A stretch of 64,000 nt of DNA, taken from NCBI GenBank assembly GCA_037178855.1, contig JASJZC010000005.1, forward strand, positions 4,402,001 to 4,466,000, given 5' to 3'. The notes beneath the pieces are model-generated. The model was not told where the DNA came from, did no database searches, and was given only the letters and a program-made list of their open reading frames with translations. Shown here in pieces: positions 20,435 to 33,209 of the stretch (position 1 is its first letter; every line of letters begins with the position of its first letter). A program made the position numbers and the translations under genes. The stretch is from Oscheius sp. JU75. Its lineage: Eukaryota; Nematoda; Chromadorea; Rhabditida; Rhabditidae.

Positions 20435-23400
20435 CTACTTGACAAAAGCAAAGGGTTGATTCCAGGTTAGAAGTTGTTTGACTGTCGTATTGATGCTCTC
20501 CAGCCAGGATCTCATGGATTCCTTGGTATCCGCCGCCAACATGACTCTAAACATGGGTTATAGGCTAAGAATGACTACCGACCTCAGTTTCTCCATATCC
20601 GGACGACCAGTTCTGTTCAAAGATTCGGCATCTTGACCGTCTCTTGGAATCCAAACGTCAATGTTGAAGGAGTGCATGTACTGACAGGGATCCCTCGCCT
20701 CGACTGCTCCATTTCTGTCTCCAGCACAAGTCTGAAGATCCAACAGAACGAGCCAGCTTTTATCATTGATCTCGTCTTCCGGACTGCGCCAAAACTTCAT
20801 TCCACCTTCTTCCAAGACGCACCAGTATCTGACAGAGAGTTTTTCCAAATTAACTTTGACGAACCTATTCCAAGAGCCCAGTCCTTCTTTGGTCCTTTGG
20901 AACATTGAAAGGAATCCGGAATGTTTTGTAGTAGTCTTACTCATAGCCAATCTAAAGAATGGTTCTGTGTCCCGAAAGAGCTGTCTCTTACTTCTTTATC
21001 TTGATAGTGACATGACCTTCGATCGGATGACGAGCATCCGACAACAGAAGTCTTTTTTTGCCATTGGGTACATGGATATCCAGAGCCAGACGACCGACCA
21101 GTTGGAAGGAGGAGTCAGATTGAACGTGTGATGCTGGCATCTGACGAGAAGTACCCTAAACTCAGTTTCGATCCAACTTGGCTCGGAGTTACCTTCGACT
21201 TCATGGTGGATCCCTTCAATCCGAATTTTTCCTCATGTGTGTATTGTCCTCTAACAGTTCTCTGAAAAGTTTCTTCTAGTGTTATGAGTATCAACTTACG
21301 AAGGAATAGACATCCAATGAGGCCATAAAGTTTGTAGGAAGATCTTTAAGAGTCATCGGATTGACGACCTCGATAACTCCCTTCTTGACAGCTTCTTCGC
21401 TCGAGACGATAGTTGAGTGGAGGACCTTGTCTCCACTGCGAAGAATGAGACAGAAGTAGAAAATGTTGCTCGATCGGATATGCGAGTAAGTATCGACAAA
21501 GTCTCTGTTCAACTCGAGAGCGATGTAAGACAGTGTCATCGATCCGAGAGGACCATCACTGACTACTGGTCCTTGAGAGCTGAGACGTTGAAGTTCGTTC
21601 TCGGCAGCCCGCCCTATCTCGGTCTCGACAAGAACAGCCCATTGAGCAGTAGCCTCTTCGTGACTACCTCGGAACTCCTCTTTGTTTCGACACAGCTGAA
21701 GAGCCTTTGACGCCTGATGAATTTTCGTCTTTTGAGCATAGATCGTATCTTGGAGACGTCTCTGAAAAATGTTTTGGAAACTCAAATACCACGATTTTCG
21801 AGGCAACTGTGGTAAACCTTGATCCAAGAAGATACTTTACCACACATCGCAAAATACCCACGGTCTGTGTCCGACATAGGGCAGATCAAATGTGGACAAC
21901 ATATGCTTCTGTCTGACTAACTTTTTGTTCCTCAATACTGGGAATAGATTGTAGGAAAGAAGTTCCTCCAATGACCTGTTGAGTCGGTCCAGCTGTGTAA
22001 CTGGTCAAGTCAATTTTTTGCGAATTCGGATCAGGGGCCTGTTCCTGTCGAGTGCGTTTTCGATAGAACGAGACGGTGTATTGTAGTCCGGCATCTGAAG
22101 ATGATTTTATATTGGATTCGGTACTGTATTACTGGGTTCTTTTGGTTCTTCAGGTTCGTCAAACTTCTCCTCCAAAAACTGTCTCTCTGGTTTGGGAGGA
22201 GTGAGCTGTTTCATGATTGCAGGGGTAGCCTCCTGAAAAAAAAACTTGTTAATGACTAGTAGAATGAAATACCGGCGTGGCCAATGGAGCAAGACGAGAT
22301 GGTGTTGTTTTGTTGGGGCTAGTCTTCATAAACTCGAAGGCATCGTCAATAGCTCGAGAGTAGTTTGGCTCCGATTCTGCGATAGAACTTTCCTCGCTGT
22401 CCAGCAGATCCTCTGTGATAACTTCCTCCGGTTCTTCATTATGAGAAGGACTCTTCGCCGGAGATTTGTATGGGGACTTGTGATTCATCTTCACTTCACA
22501 TCGAGGGCTCTTCGTCACTGGAGAAGAAGTCGCCGAACGCTGAAGATCTGGTCATTGAAACAAGGAAGGGGCACTCACATCTGATGGTTCTTTTCTAAGA
22601 GGAACCTTCGAAACAGTTTTGTGAGTTTTGGGAGTGCTCTGGTTCTTCATTTTTATGGCTGCTTTAACCAGTGCATCTTCAGATTCATCGGGATGTAGCG
22701 GAGTACCAGTTATCGAGGAGAACTAAAAAATGATTATTTGTTTTATACTGTCCTACCTCCCAACGATTCTTCAGTTTGTTTATGTTCGACGCACGAACAT
22801 CAGGTTTAGTTGGTTCTCCGGGATTGGCTCCTGCTACGACCGGAGTATTTGTAGCCCCTCTCCACTGGGTTAGAACGGCAGGAGACGGAGTTGATTCTTT
22901 TGTGGGGATGGTGGGATAGACATTCGTCTTCGGAACAGGCAGTTTGATTGTCGGAGTGCCTCTAATTCGCTCCTCGAGCATGTTGGCAATGTTCTTGGCC
23001 GCAGCACTTTCCTTGGCAGCCAGTCGAACAGGCGACATAGCTTTGCTTTCATTCTGGTTCATCTTCAAGACAAAAATGAAACAGAAAGGGAAGGGTGTTA
23101 CCGAGACGCTTTTGACCGATTTCGGAGAAGAAGTAGTTTTCTCTGTTAGTGGAAACTGCAGAATGGCTGTGTTGAGAGTACTAGTCTCTGCTGTGGAAAC
23201 GCGTTGTGCGGCTGAATTTTCTTCAGATTTGGGAGAAGATGTGACCGAGGGGTTCTGAAGAATATTGGTTAGAGAGACAACAAGAGACAAAGGAACTCAC
23301 AAAAAGGACACGGGAAAAGCTAGAGGAACTGCCACCACGGACCTGGAAACCTAAGCGTTAGGAAGCAACAAGAGGTTAATAGGGACAAGGGATATTTACT

Positions 23401-24539
23401 CACGAATGGTTGAGGAGAACAGACTTTGAGAGAAGAACTTGAAGAAGACTTGGTTGGTGTCTTCTGAACGAAAGAACATTTATGTGACAATGACTGAATC
23501 ACCTTTCGAATGAAAAGATGTGCTCCACAGTCCTGCGACTCGTTCACAGTTGTCTCCATCTTGACAATACTCGTGTTGGTCGACTGGAATGTCGTGTCGG
23601 ACAGATGACCAGCTACAATGGTCGACTCATTCTGAATTGGAGTGAGTTCAAAAATAATTCATAACTCACAAAGGCAGGTGACATACAGGTAGACGTCTCT
23701 TCATAATAGGTCGAGGTAGTTGAAATCGGATGAGCAAAACGGATCTGACGCGTCTCTTCAGACTCTTGTTTAGTAACTGAAACCATTTTTTCTACAGGAT
23801 AGTTAAACTACCTAATGGTTTACTGGGTGAGCCGGAAGTTTGGACTTGAGAAGGAGTCTTGTTCGGAGAACGAGAGACGGCAGCAAATCCAGCTGGAGTA
23901 CAGAGAACTGATGGTCGTGTCTCTCCAATGCTCAGACGAGGAGACTTTCCCTTGATGTAGTCTTCTTTCGTCAAGACTCTTGTCTTCTGAGGTGAAAGAT
24001 GAGAGAATTCCTCGTACTCTTCAGCCAGATCGGCAAAAACTGAGCGACGATGCTCTTTCTGTTGATCTTTCTGAAAAGAGTTTTTTCCCCTATGCTACCT
24101 ATTACCTTACCTTGATGATATCCTCGTCAATGTTCGTCTCTCTAACTTTAACCGGACTTGCTCTGTAGACAGGGAGCTCGATATCTTTCTTGACTGGAGT
24201 GGTTCCAGTGTTCTCCTTGCTTTCCTCAGACTCGAGTTCGGCTTTCCTCTGCTTGGCTCTTTCCATTATTGCCTGAAAAAGAGATCCGATTGAGATAGAC
24301 TCACTACAACACACCTTTGTTCTGTCATCCACGTCCATGATATAGTCTGAAAGTTGGACTTTTGAAACTGGAGAAATATGAGACAAGAAATACTTGAAGC
24401 AGATTCGAATTAAAAAGAGAAGGTCACCTTCCGTCGATTTGAATCGTCGAATCTCGCGCTCAACGCCGAAAGCGGTCGCGACAAGACCCGTCCCTCGATC
24501 TGGGGCGTGCTTGGTGATAAAATCGATAAGTTGACCCAT
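20435..24539 (-). CDS. ani-1: Anillin (actin/septin/RhoA scaffold with AHD and PH domain)
   Basis: Contractile-ring scaffold linking F-actin, myosin II, RhoA and septins at the cortex. N-terminal exons are Ser/Pro/Lys-rich and disordered, with repeated SP and TP sites (for example SPRLSIGETRPSVLCTP, RSPNKTPSQVQTSGSPSKP), as in anillins. Near the N-terminus AIMERAKQRKAELESEESKE resembles the conserved anillin ERAR helix. The C-terminal half has the anillin homology domain (RRLQDTIYAQKTKIHQASKA ... AAENELQRLSSQGP), then a PH domain (about 20580-20930: GFLSMFQRTKEGLGSWNRFV, SVRYWCVLEEGGMKFWRSPE) and a final helix RSWLESINTTVKQLLTWNQP. TAATCAG abuts the ATG at 24539, a likely spliced-leader site. 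The long N-terminal region favours the ANI-1 type over the shorter ANI-2/3, but the paralogue call is tentative. Confidence 0.88.
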
Positions 24540-26749
24540 CTGATTAGATGATGCTCTTCAATAAACACGATGTAAAAGAACCACTGAAAAACAGGAGTCC
24601 TCGAGATACTTTTGAATAGTTCTGTTGTCCTCTTGCTCATTAGAAGACGACTACATATTCCCTTCAACTGTACTGAACAATGCACTGAAAAACCATAAAC
24701 AATGATAGTTGAAAATTTGGATTCCTGATGCGACCGGTTTCAATACACAACAATCAGACATATGTTCCTTCTCAACATAACTACTAGTTATCGACCTGCT
24801 TGACCAATAAAGGTAGATCATTACAACAGCTGACCATGTTACGATCTTCGCATTTCGCAAGTTGACGTATTCAAATAAATGATGAAATCCGAAGAATCTG
24901 GAGCCGGAGCCACGGTCCTGTGAGATCAAACAAGATGCTTTTATGCAGTTCACAACTGTATGAATTATTCTTGATTCCTTTTACACGGTCTCAACATCAT
25001 ATAACCAATATTGCTGTGCCTATCCTTGTTATCACAAGTACTGTAACAAGGAAGAGATGGGGCTGTCTTTTCATATGCTTAATCAGTTGTATAATATCTA
25101 CAAAACCTTTCCAGTAGTATCCCATTGTCGGTCTCTGTTGTAGGTCTGGTAATTCCTTTTTATTTTCTGTAAATCTGTTTTTGTCTATAAAATTCCTTCT
25201 GTCTCTCCGTCTCCTTGCATAAATGTTCTTCAAGGTGTCTTCCTGGAAACGTTAGTTGATACCATCACAAAACAATTCCGTTTTTCTCCTTACGAGCTAA
25301 TGGCGGAAGACGATTGTTATATCGTCGCTTTTCCCTTTAGACAAGAGCATCTTCTGTTTGCTTGGAAGTCGGAAGAAACAGCACTGCGAAAGCTGTTGAG
25401 CATGACTTTCCACTACACCATCGTCAAGAGTCAAGACCGTTTGATTCAGTTCCTGGAATCGCTGAAGACCAGAAGGAACACAGTCGTGAAGGTTATTCAT
25501 TGTCATTGTGAAACTGTATGTGCCAACTGGGCGTACTTTTCGATCCGTTAGTTTACTCATTGGCAGGGTCGGTATCACTTAATCCTGCCGATTGCCACCT
25601 AGTATTTACTCTCTATCTGACTCATTCTCCCGGATCTGTTCAATCTGCTGGTTTCTGTACAATGTCTCTCGTCTCAACACATTCAGAAGACGACGGGATT
25701 GATAATCTGCGCGTGAGCCTTTCGAGTGACTTGATGTCTGTACTGAATAACATTCTGTTTCCCTCTTACACTCTTTAAAGTATAAGCTGACAAGTATATG
25801 ACTAGATTTTTGTATGGAACCACTTTCAACATCTGTATTTTGACTATATAATTCTGTCAGACGAGTGAAAAGCCTCGAAACTGCAAACAAAAGTTCTCGA
25901 GACTGTGTAATCCCTAACGCACTCAGCCAGAATAATTGGTTCAAAATTCCAGGGTTTGGTAGAAACGGCGACAGCAGGTCAAGGGACCAGTGAAGAACTC
26001 CGCTGGGAGGGAACTGATCGACCAATGATTTCCGAAGAGGAAGAAGAAAGTATGTTTTTCAGATTTTCAAATATCGAGGGAAACCTCGGAACAAACAATC
26101 CTTGTCTGTGGCAGATTGATACAGCTGAATCCACAGTTTGAGGGTGAACTGTGTTGCCACTGAACGAGATATCTCGTTATTATCTGCAGCCATCCACATT
26201 TGTTTGCACATTGAGCTACAAATCTCCGAAGTTGATCTATCAAGTTCTGTTAGTACAAAAGTCGACCTCGAGGCTATTGAGGAAGTGTTTGTCCGTGTCT
26301 GATTGCGCACTGATCCCCAGCTCACGCCGCTGCGGAGTTTCGTCTTTTTCGAGCTCCCTGAAAAGGTGTCAAGCTGTCTTGTGCCGGGGTCACTTTCTGT
26401 TGTCCAGTCGTCTGCCTATTTGCCGCTGACCGGACCGGACTACTCCCGTCCTGGCCGTTCGGCCCCGTCGGCTCTCCTTCATGTTTCCGGTGTCGGAATT
26501 ACATACCACTTGAATTTTTGTCTCTTTCAATTCGGACTCTTCCTCTCAGTCCAGACATTTCTTTTTGACCGTCTAAAAGAGAAAAAAAACCAAGAGTCGA
26601 ATATTTTGTATTGTCTAGGGAATCATATGCCCGTGGATGACGGCATCTGACTATTTGCCATTATTTCATTGTCTCTATGAAAATTCAACCGTTCCAAAGA
26701 GGTTATTCAATTTTATCATCCTCTGACTTATTATACACGTATATTTTAG
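24540..26749. other. Low-information intergenic stretch between anillin and otopetrin
   Basis: About 2.2 kb with only short, conflicting open frames. It must hold the anillin promoter and the otopetrin promoter and 5' exons. A + strand segment at 25956-26050 (ending in five glutamates before an AAA|GTATGT donor) is a candidate first coding exon of otopetrin, but I could not connect it in frame to the exon at 26750. No repeats or RNA genes were recognised. Confidence 0.4.
25297..26025 (-). CDS. Tentative two- or three-exon gene of unknown function
   Basis: Weakly supported. On the minus strand an open segment LWLSALGITQ-type to VSRLFTRLTELYSQNTDVE (about 25830-25960), then RRLLNVLRRETLYRNQQIEQ (about 25610-25720) ending at a GAGA|GTAAAT donor, then NLHDCVPSGLQRFQELNQTV ... 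KGKSDDITIVFRH-stop (25297-25540). The final SDDITIV resembles the end of PP2C phosphatases, but no phosphatase metal-binding motif is present, so I do not assign that. The + strand over the same DNA is also open in places (25300-25551; 25956-26050), so the coding strand is not certain. Confidence 0.25.
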
Positions 26750-29282
26750 GGCCAGCGAGGCAGCTGGCCCGCAGCTTCACCGCTCAGCCGGGTCGAACGA
26801 ATCTTCCGTCGAGAAAGTTTTCCGTCTTTGTCAGAAGAAATACCTCTGATCCCACCAGCCACACAGCTTTCACGAACGCCTGGTTATCTACATCGAACTT
26901 CCAGTCAGCTGCTCACTCAGCTATCAATTTAAACCGGGTTTAGATTAAACGACGAAGAAGATCCTTCGATTTTTGAACTTCCTGCTATCACCATTCAGGA
27001 GGAAGCAGAAGTGGGAGTATGAAAAGTATGAAAAAAAAAGTTTCTTCAGATGGAAGTAGTACACAAGCCTCTGGAGAGACAAGGGTCTCTAGGCTCATTG
27101 GAAAGCTCAAGTTCTCCAGTAGACGATCCTCGAAGTGCAGAAGAACTCTGGATACACAGTAGCAAAGCCAAAAGTTCGATGTTGACAGCTTTGACGGCCT
27201 TCTACTGCTTGTTCATTGTCATATTTGCTTTAGTTCTAGAGTTAAGTCATCTGCTGTCCGGAGAGACAGAACGCAAATTCAATACGAAAGACATGGTAAA
27301 GCTCTTTGCATCCAAACCATTTCTTTGCAGATCTTCGGCATCTATATGTACGGTATTGGAATATCTTTCTTTGTATACATGTATGTGGTACTTTTGCTCA
27401 ATCCACGCTGGTATTCAACAGTTGCCTCATTTAGAGTACGTCTTCTGATTCACCCCAATACAATCTTCAGAGTCTCTTGAAATGTTTCCCATCTTCGGCC
27501 TCCGAAGAAAGCATCTCTTCCGCAGCAGCCACTGTTCGTCGGGTAAGTTCCCATTCGAAGTGTAGACACTTCCACGGCAGGTCACTCATACCTCTCCCTC
27601 TGCTGGCAGTCTCTTTCTTCGACTCGGGGCTATTGTATTCGGTGTCGTTGGAATTGTCTACTATGCCTTTCTTGTCTTCTTGTGCACCATTGATAGCAAG
27701 TGTTCGTCTCTTTCGATCGCTCTGGACAGCTGTGCCATTATCTTCATTTTCACTCAGATGCATTTTATATTTTGTAACTGGAAAGTCGGTCTTTAGAATT
27801 CAGAAAAGAACTTTGTCTTTCAGTTGACCATTACGGGATCTCATTTCATCGCCCGATTAGGAACCATGCATCTAGGTATATTTCCTTGTTGTTTTAGTGA
27901 TTCGTTACAGTATACCAGTAGATGTCAAATTCGATGTTTCAGTGGCCGCGAATTTATGGACGTGGATTCGCTATGTGCTGATGGAAGAGGGTGTTATGGA
28001 AAAGGAACTCAGGTATCACAGAAAAGTTGTGTTGGACAGCCGAGACAAATAACATCTGACATCTTAGAGGGGTAACTTCCACTAACCCAATTTGAAACCC
28101 CTAACAACAATTATGATTTCAGAGAAGTATTTTCTCATCGTAACTCTACACCTACCTCATCGTCTTCTCACGAGGAATCGGAAAACCATGCAGCAGATTC
28201 CAGCTGTTCCGCGGCAAGTTGTGAGTAACCTATTTTTTGCCTTGAAAATACCATATCAGGTATGTTCTCAGGATTATCGGATGCAATGTACACAGCCATC
28301 GTAGAGTACAGTCTGGTGAGTCATTTAAAAGTTGCTCCCGCGAATATTAAACTTACTCTAATAAAGATCATAATAAATATTAGATTGCCGCGGCAGTGAT
28401 GTACATAGTCTGGAGAAACATTGGCCGTGTGGATCGAGGAGCTGTTTACACAAAAAGAAAACATCAAATCCGAGTCGACTGTTCGAAAACCACGACGGGC
28501 CTTTTCCTCGGTCTAGCCTTTCTAGCAGCCACTTTCACTTCGATGATCGTCTATTACGGCTTCTCCATGCTCAAGCAACAGAAGAACGCAGCTTTTGTCT
28601 ACGCCCTGACCGACATTTTCCAAGTGAGGTTCCTTCAAACTCTTCCGTTACAGCAGTTCAGTACATTTGTTCCACTTTGGGCTGCGTCTGCGCCATCTAT
28701 CAGATGAGATCTTTACGATATAACGAGAAACACGATGAAAAGAACGACCAAGAACTTCTCGATCAGATGCTTCTGGCTCTAGGTCTAGTCGGAGAACTCA
28801 TCTACTCCGTAGCAGGTCTCGTCGGACTGACTGGCGACGCTAAATGGCAACCCCTCACTTTTCTTCTGCTTTTCGTTCACATCTTCAGACTTTTCCAGGT
28901 TCCTTTCCAATCGGTTCAGGCAGAATTCGGTTTTAGGTCGGATTCCAAACATTTCTTTTGTTTGTGGCCACAAGAGTTCGAGTACGCTCGTCTGACATGG
29001 ACAGTCAACCGGGGAAACAGGCGATCACATTCCTTCTGGCAGCTAATCTGGCAATATTTCTGATGAATTTATTCGAGTCCGAAAAAGCAGGTGTCTCTGA
29101 GATAATCGTTGGTTGGCTGCTTTGCTAATGATCATGATAGTAGTTTTTCAGATTTCTATGGGAAAAGATCGTGGGTATTTTTGGTGCGGTCATTTTCCCC
29201 GCTGACTATCTTCTACCGTTTCCACAGCTCCGTCTGTTTCGCGGAGATTTGGAAAAATGTCTACGCGAAAAAGAGAGCATAA
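26750..29282 (+). CDS. Otopetrin-like proton channel, 5' end unresolved
   Basis: Otopetrins are 12-helix proton-selective channels of the plasma membrane; worms have several. The chain starts with a disordered Ser/Glu/Pro N-terminus (exon 26750-26901, then LNDEEDPSIFELPAITIQEE), then the first helix SMLTALTAFYCLFIVIFALV, IYMYGIGISFFVYMYVVLLL, LRLGAIVFGVVGIVYYAFLV and the family hallmark SCAIIFIFTQMHFIFCNWK, followed by a region near HFIARLGTMHLVAANLWTWI. The second half has TGLFLGLAFLAATFTSMIVY, LGLVGELIYSVAGLVGLTGD, LTFLLLFVHIFRLFQVPFQS and ITFLLAANLAIFLMNLFESE. The protein ends SPLTIFYRFHSSVCFAEIWK..., the typical otopetrin C-terminus. TTCTTCAG|ATG at 27051 could be an alternative trans-splice site and start, since the preceding exon also splices in frame. 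It ends 64 bp from the stop of the MAM gene on the other strand. Confidence 0.85.
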
Positions 29283-29346
29283 AAGACGTCACAATGGGTA
29301 ACAATTTATCATGGTGCAATCAAATAAACTACCGGTATTTTGTCAT

Positions 29347-32300
29347 TTAGGAACGGCTATCTGCTGCGAATGTTTCACATCCTTCGGCGACGACGTCGTC
29401 TATCGCACAAACTCCTTTCTTATTACCAACATTTTCACACTCGAACGCCAATTGTCGAGTCTCGGCTGGACATTCTGCCCTTAGATTTCTCCATCGTTTC
29501 GCCGATCGTCCTATCTCTGTGGAGAATGGACAGTAGTCATCACAGCAGACTCTCTGAAATAGTATGTTCTGCATTGAAAACGCAGCAAAACAAACTAATC
29601 GAACTCCTTGAGCTGGCTCCCATGCCCGAAAACGGATGGCGAATGACCCCTTGAAAGAAAGCTAAAAATTTGAATTCAGCCAGAGTGATCAAGTGAAACA
29701 TACAGTAACCGAAAGAGAAGCAAGCTGACTCGGCTCGAGAAAAACACCTCCGAATCTCGAATTTCTCGGAGAGAAGTGTACTAAAATTCGGTATTTTTAT
29801 ATTTGCAAAACTGAAATTTACTAGCTTTGTCCACCCTAGATCCGTTCGCAGAATAAGATCCTAGCCAGTTGGACCAGGAACGAATGACATAGATTGGGGC
29901 TGAGTCAGACACAGATCGTGTGCTCCGTGTCTTCTGTTTCCTTCGGGTTACTTCATCATAAGAGGTCTCATATTGGCAGAAGTCTCCCTTTTCAAAATCA
30001 CAAGCTGTCTGAGTGCAGAGTTCCCTCATTCCTTCCTCCATAGCCAGTCTGGAAGATGATCGTTTTGACAGCTTCCAATTGGCTTCATATTGTCAAGAGG
30101 CGTTCGTACAACTCGTTCCTTCAGACTGAAAAAAAGAACCTTTGCGTGAGACGCATTTCCCGTTCCAGCAGTCCTGTCAACTCTTCTACAGTTGGCACAT
30201 GTTCGTCGACCATTTGCCATCGAAGAGAGTTCGACACTCGAGATGGACGCAGTTTCTGCCTTTGACGGCGCTAAATGGGCACCGATTAGAATTGAGAAAA
30301 AATTTGCCTTTCGTCCTGAAAAGCCTCGTTTCCTGGTCCAGAGAACGTCTTCGGGAACAGAGCGTATGGTGGTAGTTTCAGTTTTTCTCTCACTCAGCCT
30401 GTTTATGCCAACAGAATGTCCTGTCACGACCTTCGACTGTGAATCTCTCATGTTGCTAAGCATGGCTTTCTGTCTGGCTATCAGTTGTTGAAGCTCATTT
30501 TTACGACTGGCCAGTCGATCCAAAATCTCAAGTTGCTTCAAAGTCCTCCGCTTTGTCTCCAGATATCTTTCCGCTTGAGCAGAATTCAACAGAGGAGGTA
30601 GCTGTTGCTCTCCCCGAAGTTCTCTTACTAGTTCGGGCATATCCATACTTCCAGCAACTAATTCCAATTCGTTAATGACCGACTGTTCGGCTATTTTCCG
30701 GACTTTTTGTTCAATTTCCAATGGAACTGAGAAAGGAGCACTGGTAGTCTTGGCCCATCTGGGTCGCCACAAAGGTTCGGGTTCGACTGGGCGAGGGGCT
30801 GGGGAGGGAGGAGGCGCGTCGAGAATTGACGATATTCCTAAGAAACTTGGTTTCGGAGTCCACCAAATGGGGTCAGCCTCTTCCTCTGTAGTTGTAGGAA
30901 TGGCGGTGGTCGTTAGAGACTCCTCCTCCATACTTCTGACAGCAAAGTCATCTCCAGTCCCGATTCCAAAGATTGGCGACTCCGTAACTTCCGTAATGAA
31001 AGAGGGGAATAGCCGTTCAATGAAAGGAGATTTGCTTGAAAATGGAGAAGAAGTTTCGAACACTGGTGAGGTCGAAGCTGGAGTGGCTGGGGGTTCTTGT
31101 CCAACCACAAGTGGCACACCAAACTGAATTTCTTCGACCGTGTCGACTATTGGCGGAGAAATGACTTCCGGAGCTTCTAATTGTGGCTCCGTATCCGTTT
31201 GGAAATCAAACTCCGGTACAATCACAGGTGATGTTATTTCCTCTCTTGCTTCCCCTAACAGATCAGTCACATGATTCGGTTCCGTTGTAGTGGCTGTGGT
31301 TGGAAGCTCGGCTGTAGTGGTGGTGCTAGCGGTAGTGGTAGAAGTAGTGGTAACAGGTGTTGTCGTTATGATTGTAGTTGTGGGCGCGGCCGAAGTTGTA
31401 GTAGTCGTTTCAGTTGTCGCCTCGATTTCCTGCTCCCAATGCTGCACAAATCTCAAAATCTGTCGTCCCAGTGCATCGTGTCCAACAACCCGCGGCCCGA
31501 GAGTTGTTGTTCCGACGGTGGTTGAAGTCGTCGTGGTTTCAGCGGTGGAGATATCCAAACTGGAGATATCATTAAAAGCATCGATGTTATCCAGATCCAA
31601 GAAAAGAGGATCTACCGCTACAGAATTGACTCTGAAAATTGGTTTATCGGACACTTGAAATGTACTCTTACCCATAAATTCTCGGTCGTTGCTTGTCCTG
31701 TTCGAAATGAGATATCTTCTCGTTCAATTTCGATTTCAAGTTGGAGTACATTGTTTTTAGCTGAAATTGAATTTCGGCAAAATTTAAAAAAAGGAAACAT
31801 ACCTCGCCATAGCTTTTCAACAAATCTGCTTCTTCCGTTAACTTGTCCAATTGAGGCAGTGGAAATGCACCGTCTTTACCACGATCATATCGGCCCAACT
31901 GATTGGCTATCGTTCCCTCTAAACAGCAACATACATACAGTTCCCCTTCAGTTCCCTCCACTAATATATTGCCGCTTTCGCACGACCATCCCAATTACTG
32001 TCGCGACTGCAATTTGCCTTGGGCATCATTTGTGACCATCCTTCTCTCTTCGGGGCTGTGAAATGACAACAAAGATGGACGCGGTTCCGTGCCTTTGTAG
32101 CGGGAAAGAGGCAAAAAAGTCAAAGAGAGTCAATTATTAGGGGACGGAAGGACCCCGGAGTCGGTTATGAATCAGAGAAAGTGAGAGAGGACGCTATCAA
32201 TCATATGAATCGGATGACCAATTGTCCAGTCCGACAAGTTTTTCTTTTAAAACCACCTATTTGTTGGTACGGCTATCAAACGAGATTCGGATGAATAATA

Positions 32301-32574
32301 GCCAATAAGAAAAGAGCTGATCGTAATGGCGCGAGCGCGCAGGAAATCTTTTGAATTTTTTTTATCTAGATTTGATCTCGTAGAATTTTTCTAGTGGTGT
32401 ATCCTACGCATTGAGCAACACTCGTTTTGCTCTCGTATCATTTAAAGCAAACGATCATTTAAGCAGAAAAACTTATAGAGTGTACTCGACTACAAAACTA
32501 CAGTATAGACCAGGGAAAGAGGATTAGAAAGAACCTGCTGAGAGGACGAGAAGAAGGAGGAAGATGCTCGCCAT
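29347..32574 (-). CDS. Secreted Thr-rich (mucin-like) protein with C-terminal MAM domain
   Basis: Start MASIFLLLLVLSA is a signal peptide on its own exon (32562-32574 and upstream bases), followed by an intron of about 490 bp. Next come a short Cys-containing segment (KANCSRDSNWDEGTIANQLG), a helical stretch (LKTMYSNLKSKLNEKISHFE) and a long Ser/Thr/Pro-rich exon (about 30320-31650) with near-continuous threonine runs, a likely O-glycosylated mucin domain. A coiled region (AQAERYLETKRRTLKQLEIL, RLASRKNELQQLIARQKAML) leads to a MAM domain built from four spliced exons: CDFEKGDFCQYETSYDEV, IRSWSNWLGSYSANGSRVDK, FSPRNSRFGGVFLEPSQLAS, SFAIRFRAWEPAQGVRLVCF, ETRQLAFECENVGNKKGVCA and IDDVVAEGCE. MAM domains mediate adhesion; there is no transmembrane helix, so secretion to cuticle or matrix is likely. 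All splice junctions chosen keep frame. Confidence 0.8.
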
Positions 32575-33209
32575 GAACGGCGAGAACGGAGGAGTGCCGT
32601 CGTGCAAAGAGCGAATGATGGTATCTGAGCGGCCGGAGGCGGTTCGTCGCGTGCCTATGGCGCGGGGAGTCTTTTAATTGTGGCTGGAAAGTGAAATCCT
32701 CACGCTTTTTGTACCTGCCTCCTCCAGTTGAGAAAGCACTTTGATGAGGTGACAGGTGGAACGGATTAGAAAGTCTGGGTGGCAAAAGTGCGTTAGTAGA
32801 GATTTCCACTTGTCTCATCATCAGTTTTTTTTAGAAGAGAATGCATTGGTTAGTGAAGGATCATTGATCAAGGAGTTGAAACGGTCCCTATGGAACAAAA
32901 TGTTGTTGCTGCACTTGTATTTGAACTACCGTGTATTAATCTACGATTGTTCCCAAAATCGTTTGCCGATTTCGGTTAGACGTTTTCTTTTTTTGCTTTC
33001 GTTGTCACAATACGGGATTTTCTCCTTTCCTTCTCGGTTCTACGGCGCTAGAACGACAGGAGATTCGAGATGAGATTACCTGGATAAGATATTGAAACAA
33101 AAACATTGTTCCGGATATCTGTCGGTCTTCTTTTTGCTGCAGACCTACGTTTCGAAAACTTCCAGATTCAAAGAACATCCTTTTTAATTCGAACAGTTTA
33201 TTCCACGAG

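Noticed and set aside
25300-25551. Plus-strand 83-codon frame as a gene
   Set aside because: No flanking splice signals or motif; the minus frame over the same DNA ends in a more protein-like way, though neither is convincing.
29340-29654. Plus-strand open frame after the otopetrin stop
   Set aside because: It is the mirror of the last MAM exon, which splices in frame and carries the conserved cysteines and GVCAIDDV motif.
31271-31658. Plus-strand Val/Ala/Cys-rich frames
   Set aside because: They are antisense shadows of the threonine-rich repeat exon; simple repeats keep several frames open.
32329-32342. GGCGCGAGCGCGC as an E2F-like promoter site
   Set aside because: It falls within the first intron of the MAM gene and lacks the TTT flank; probably only a local GC-rich patch.
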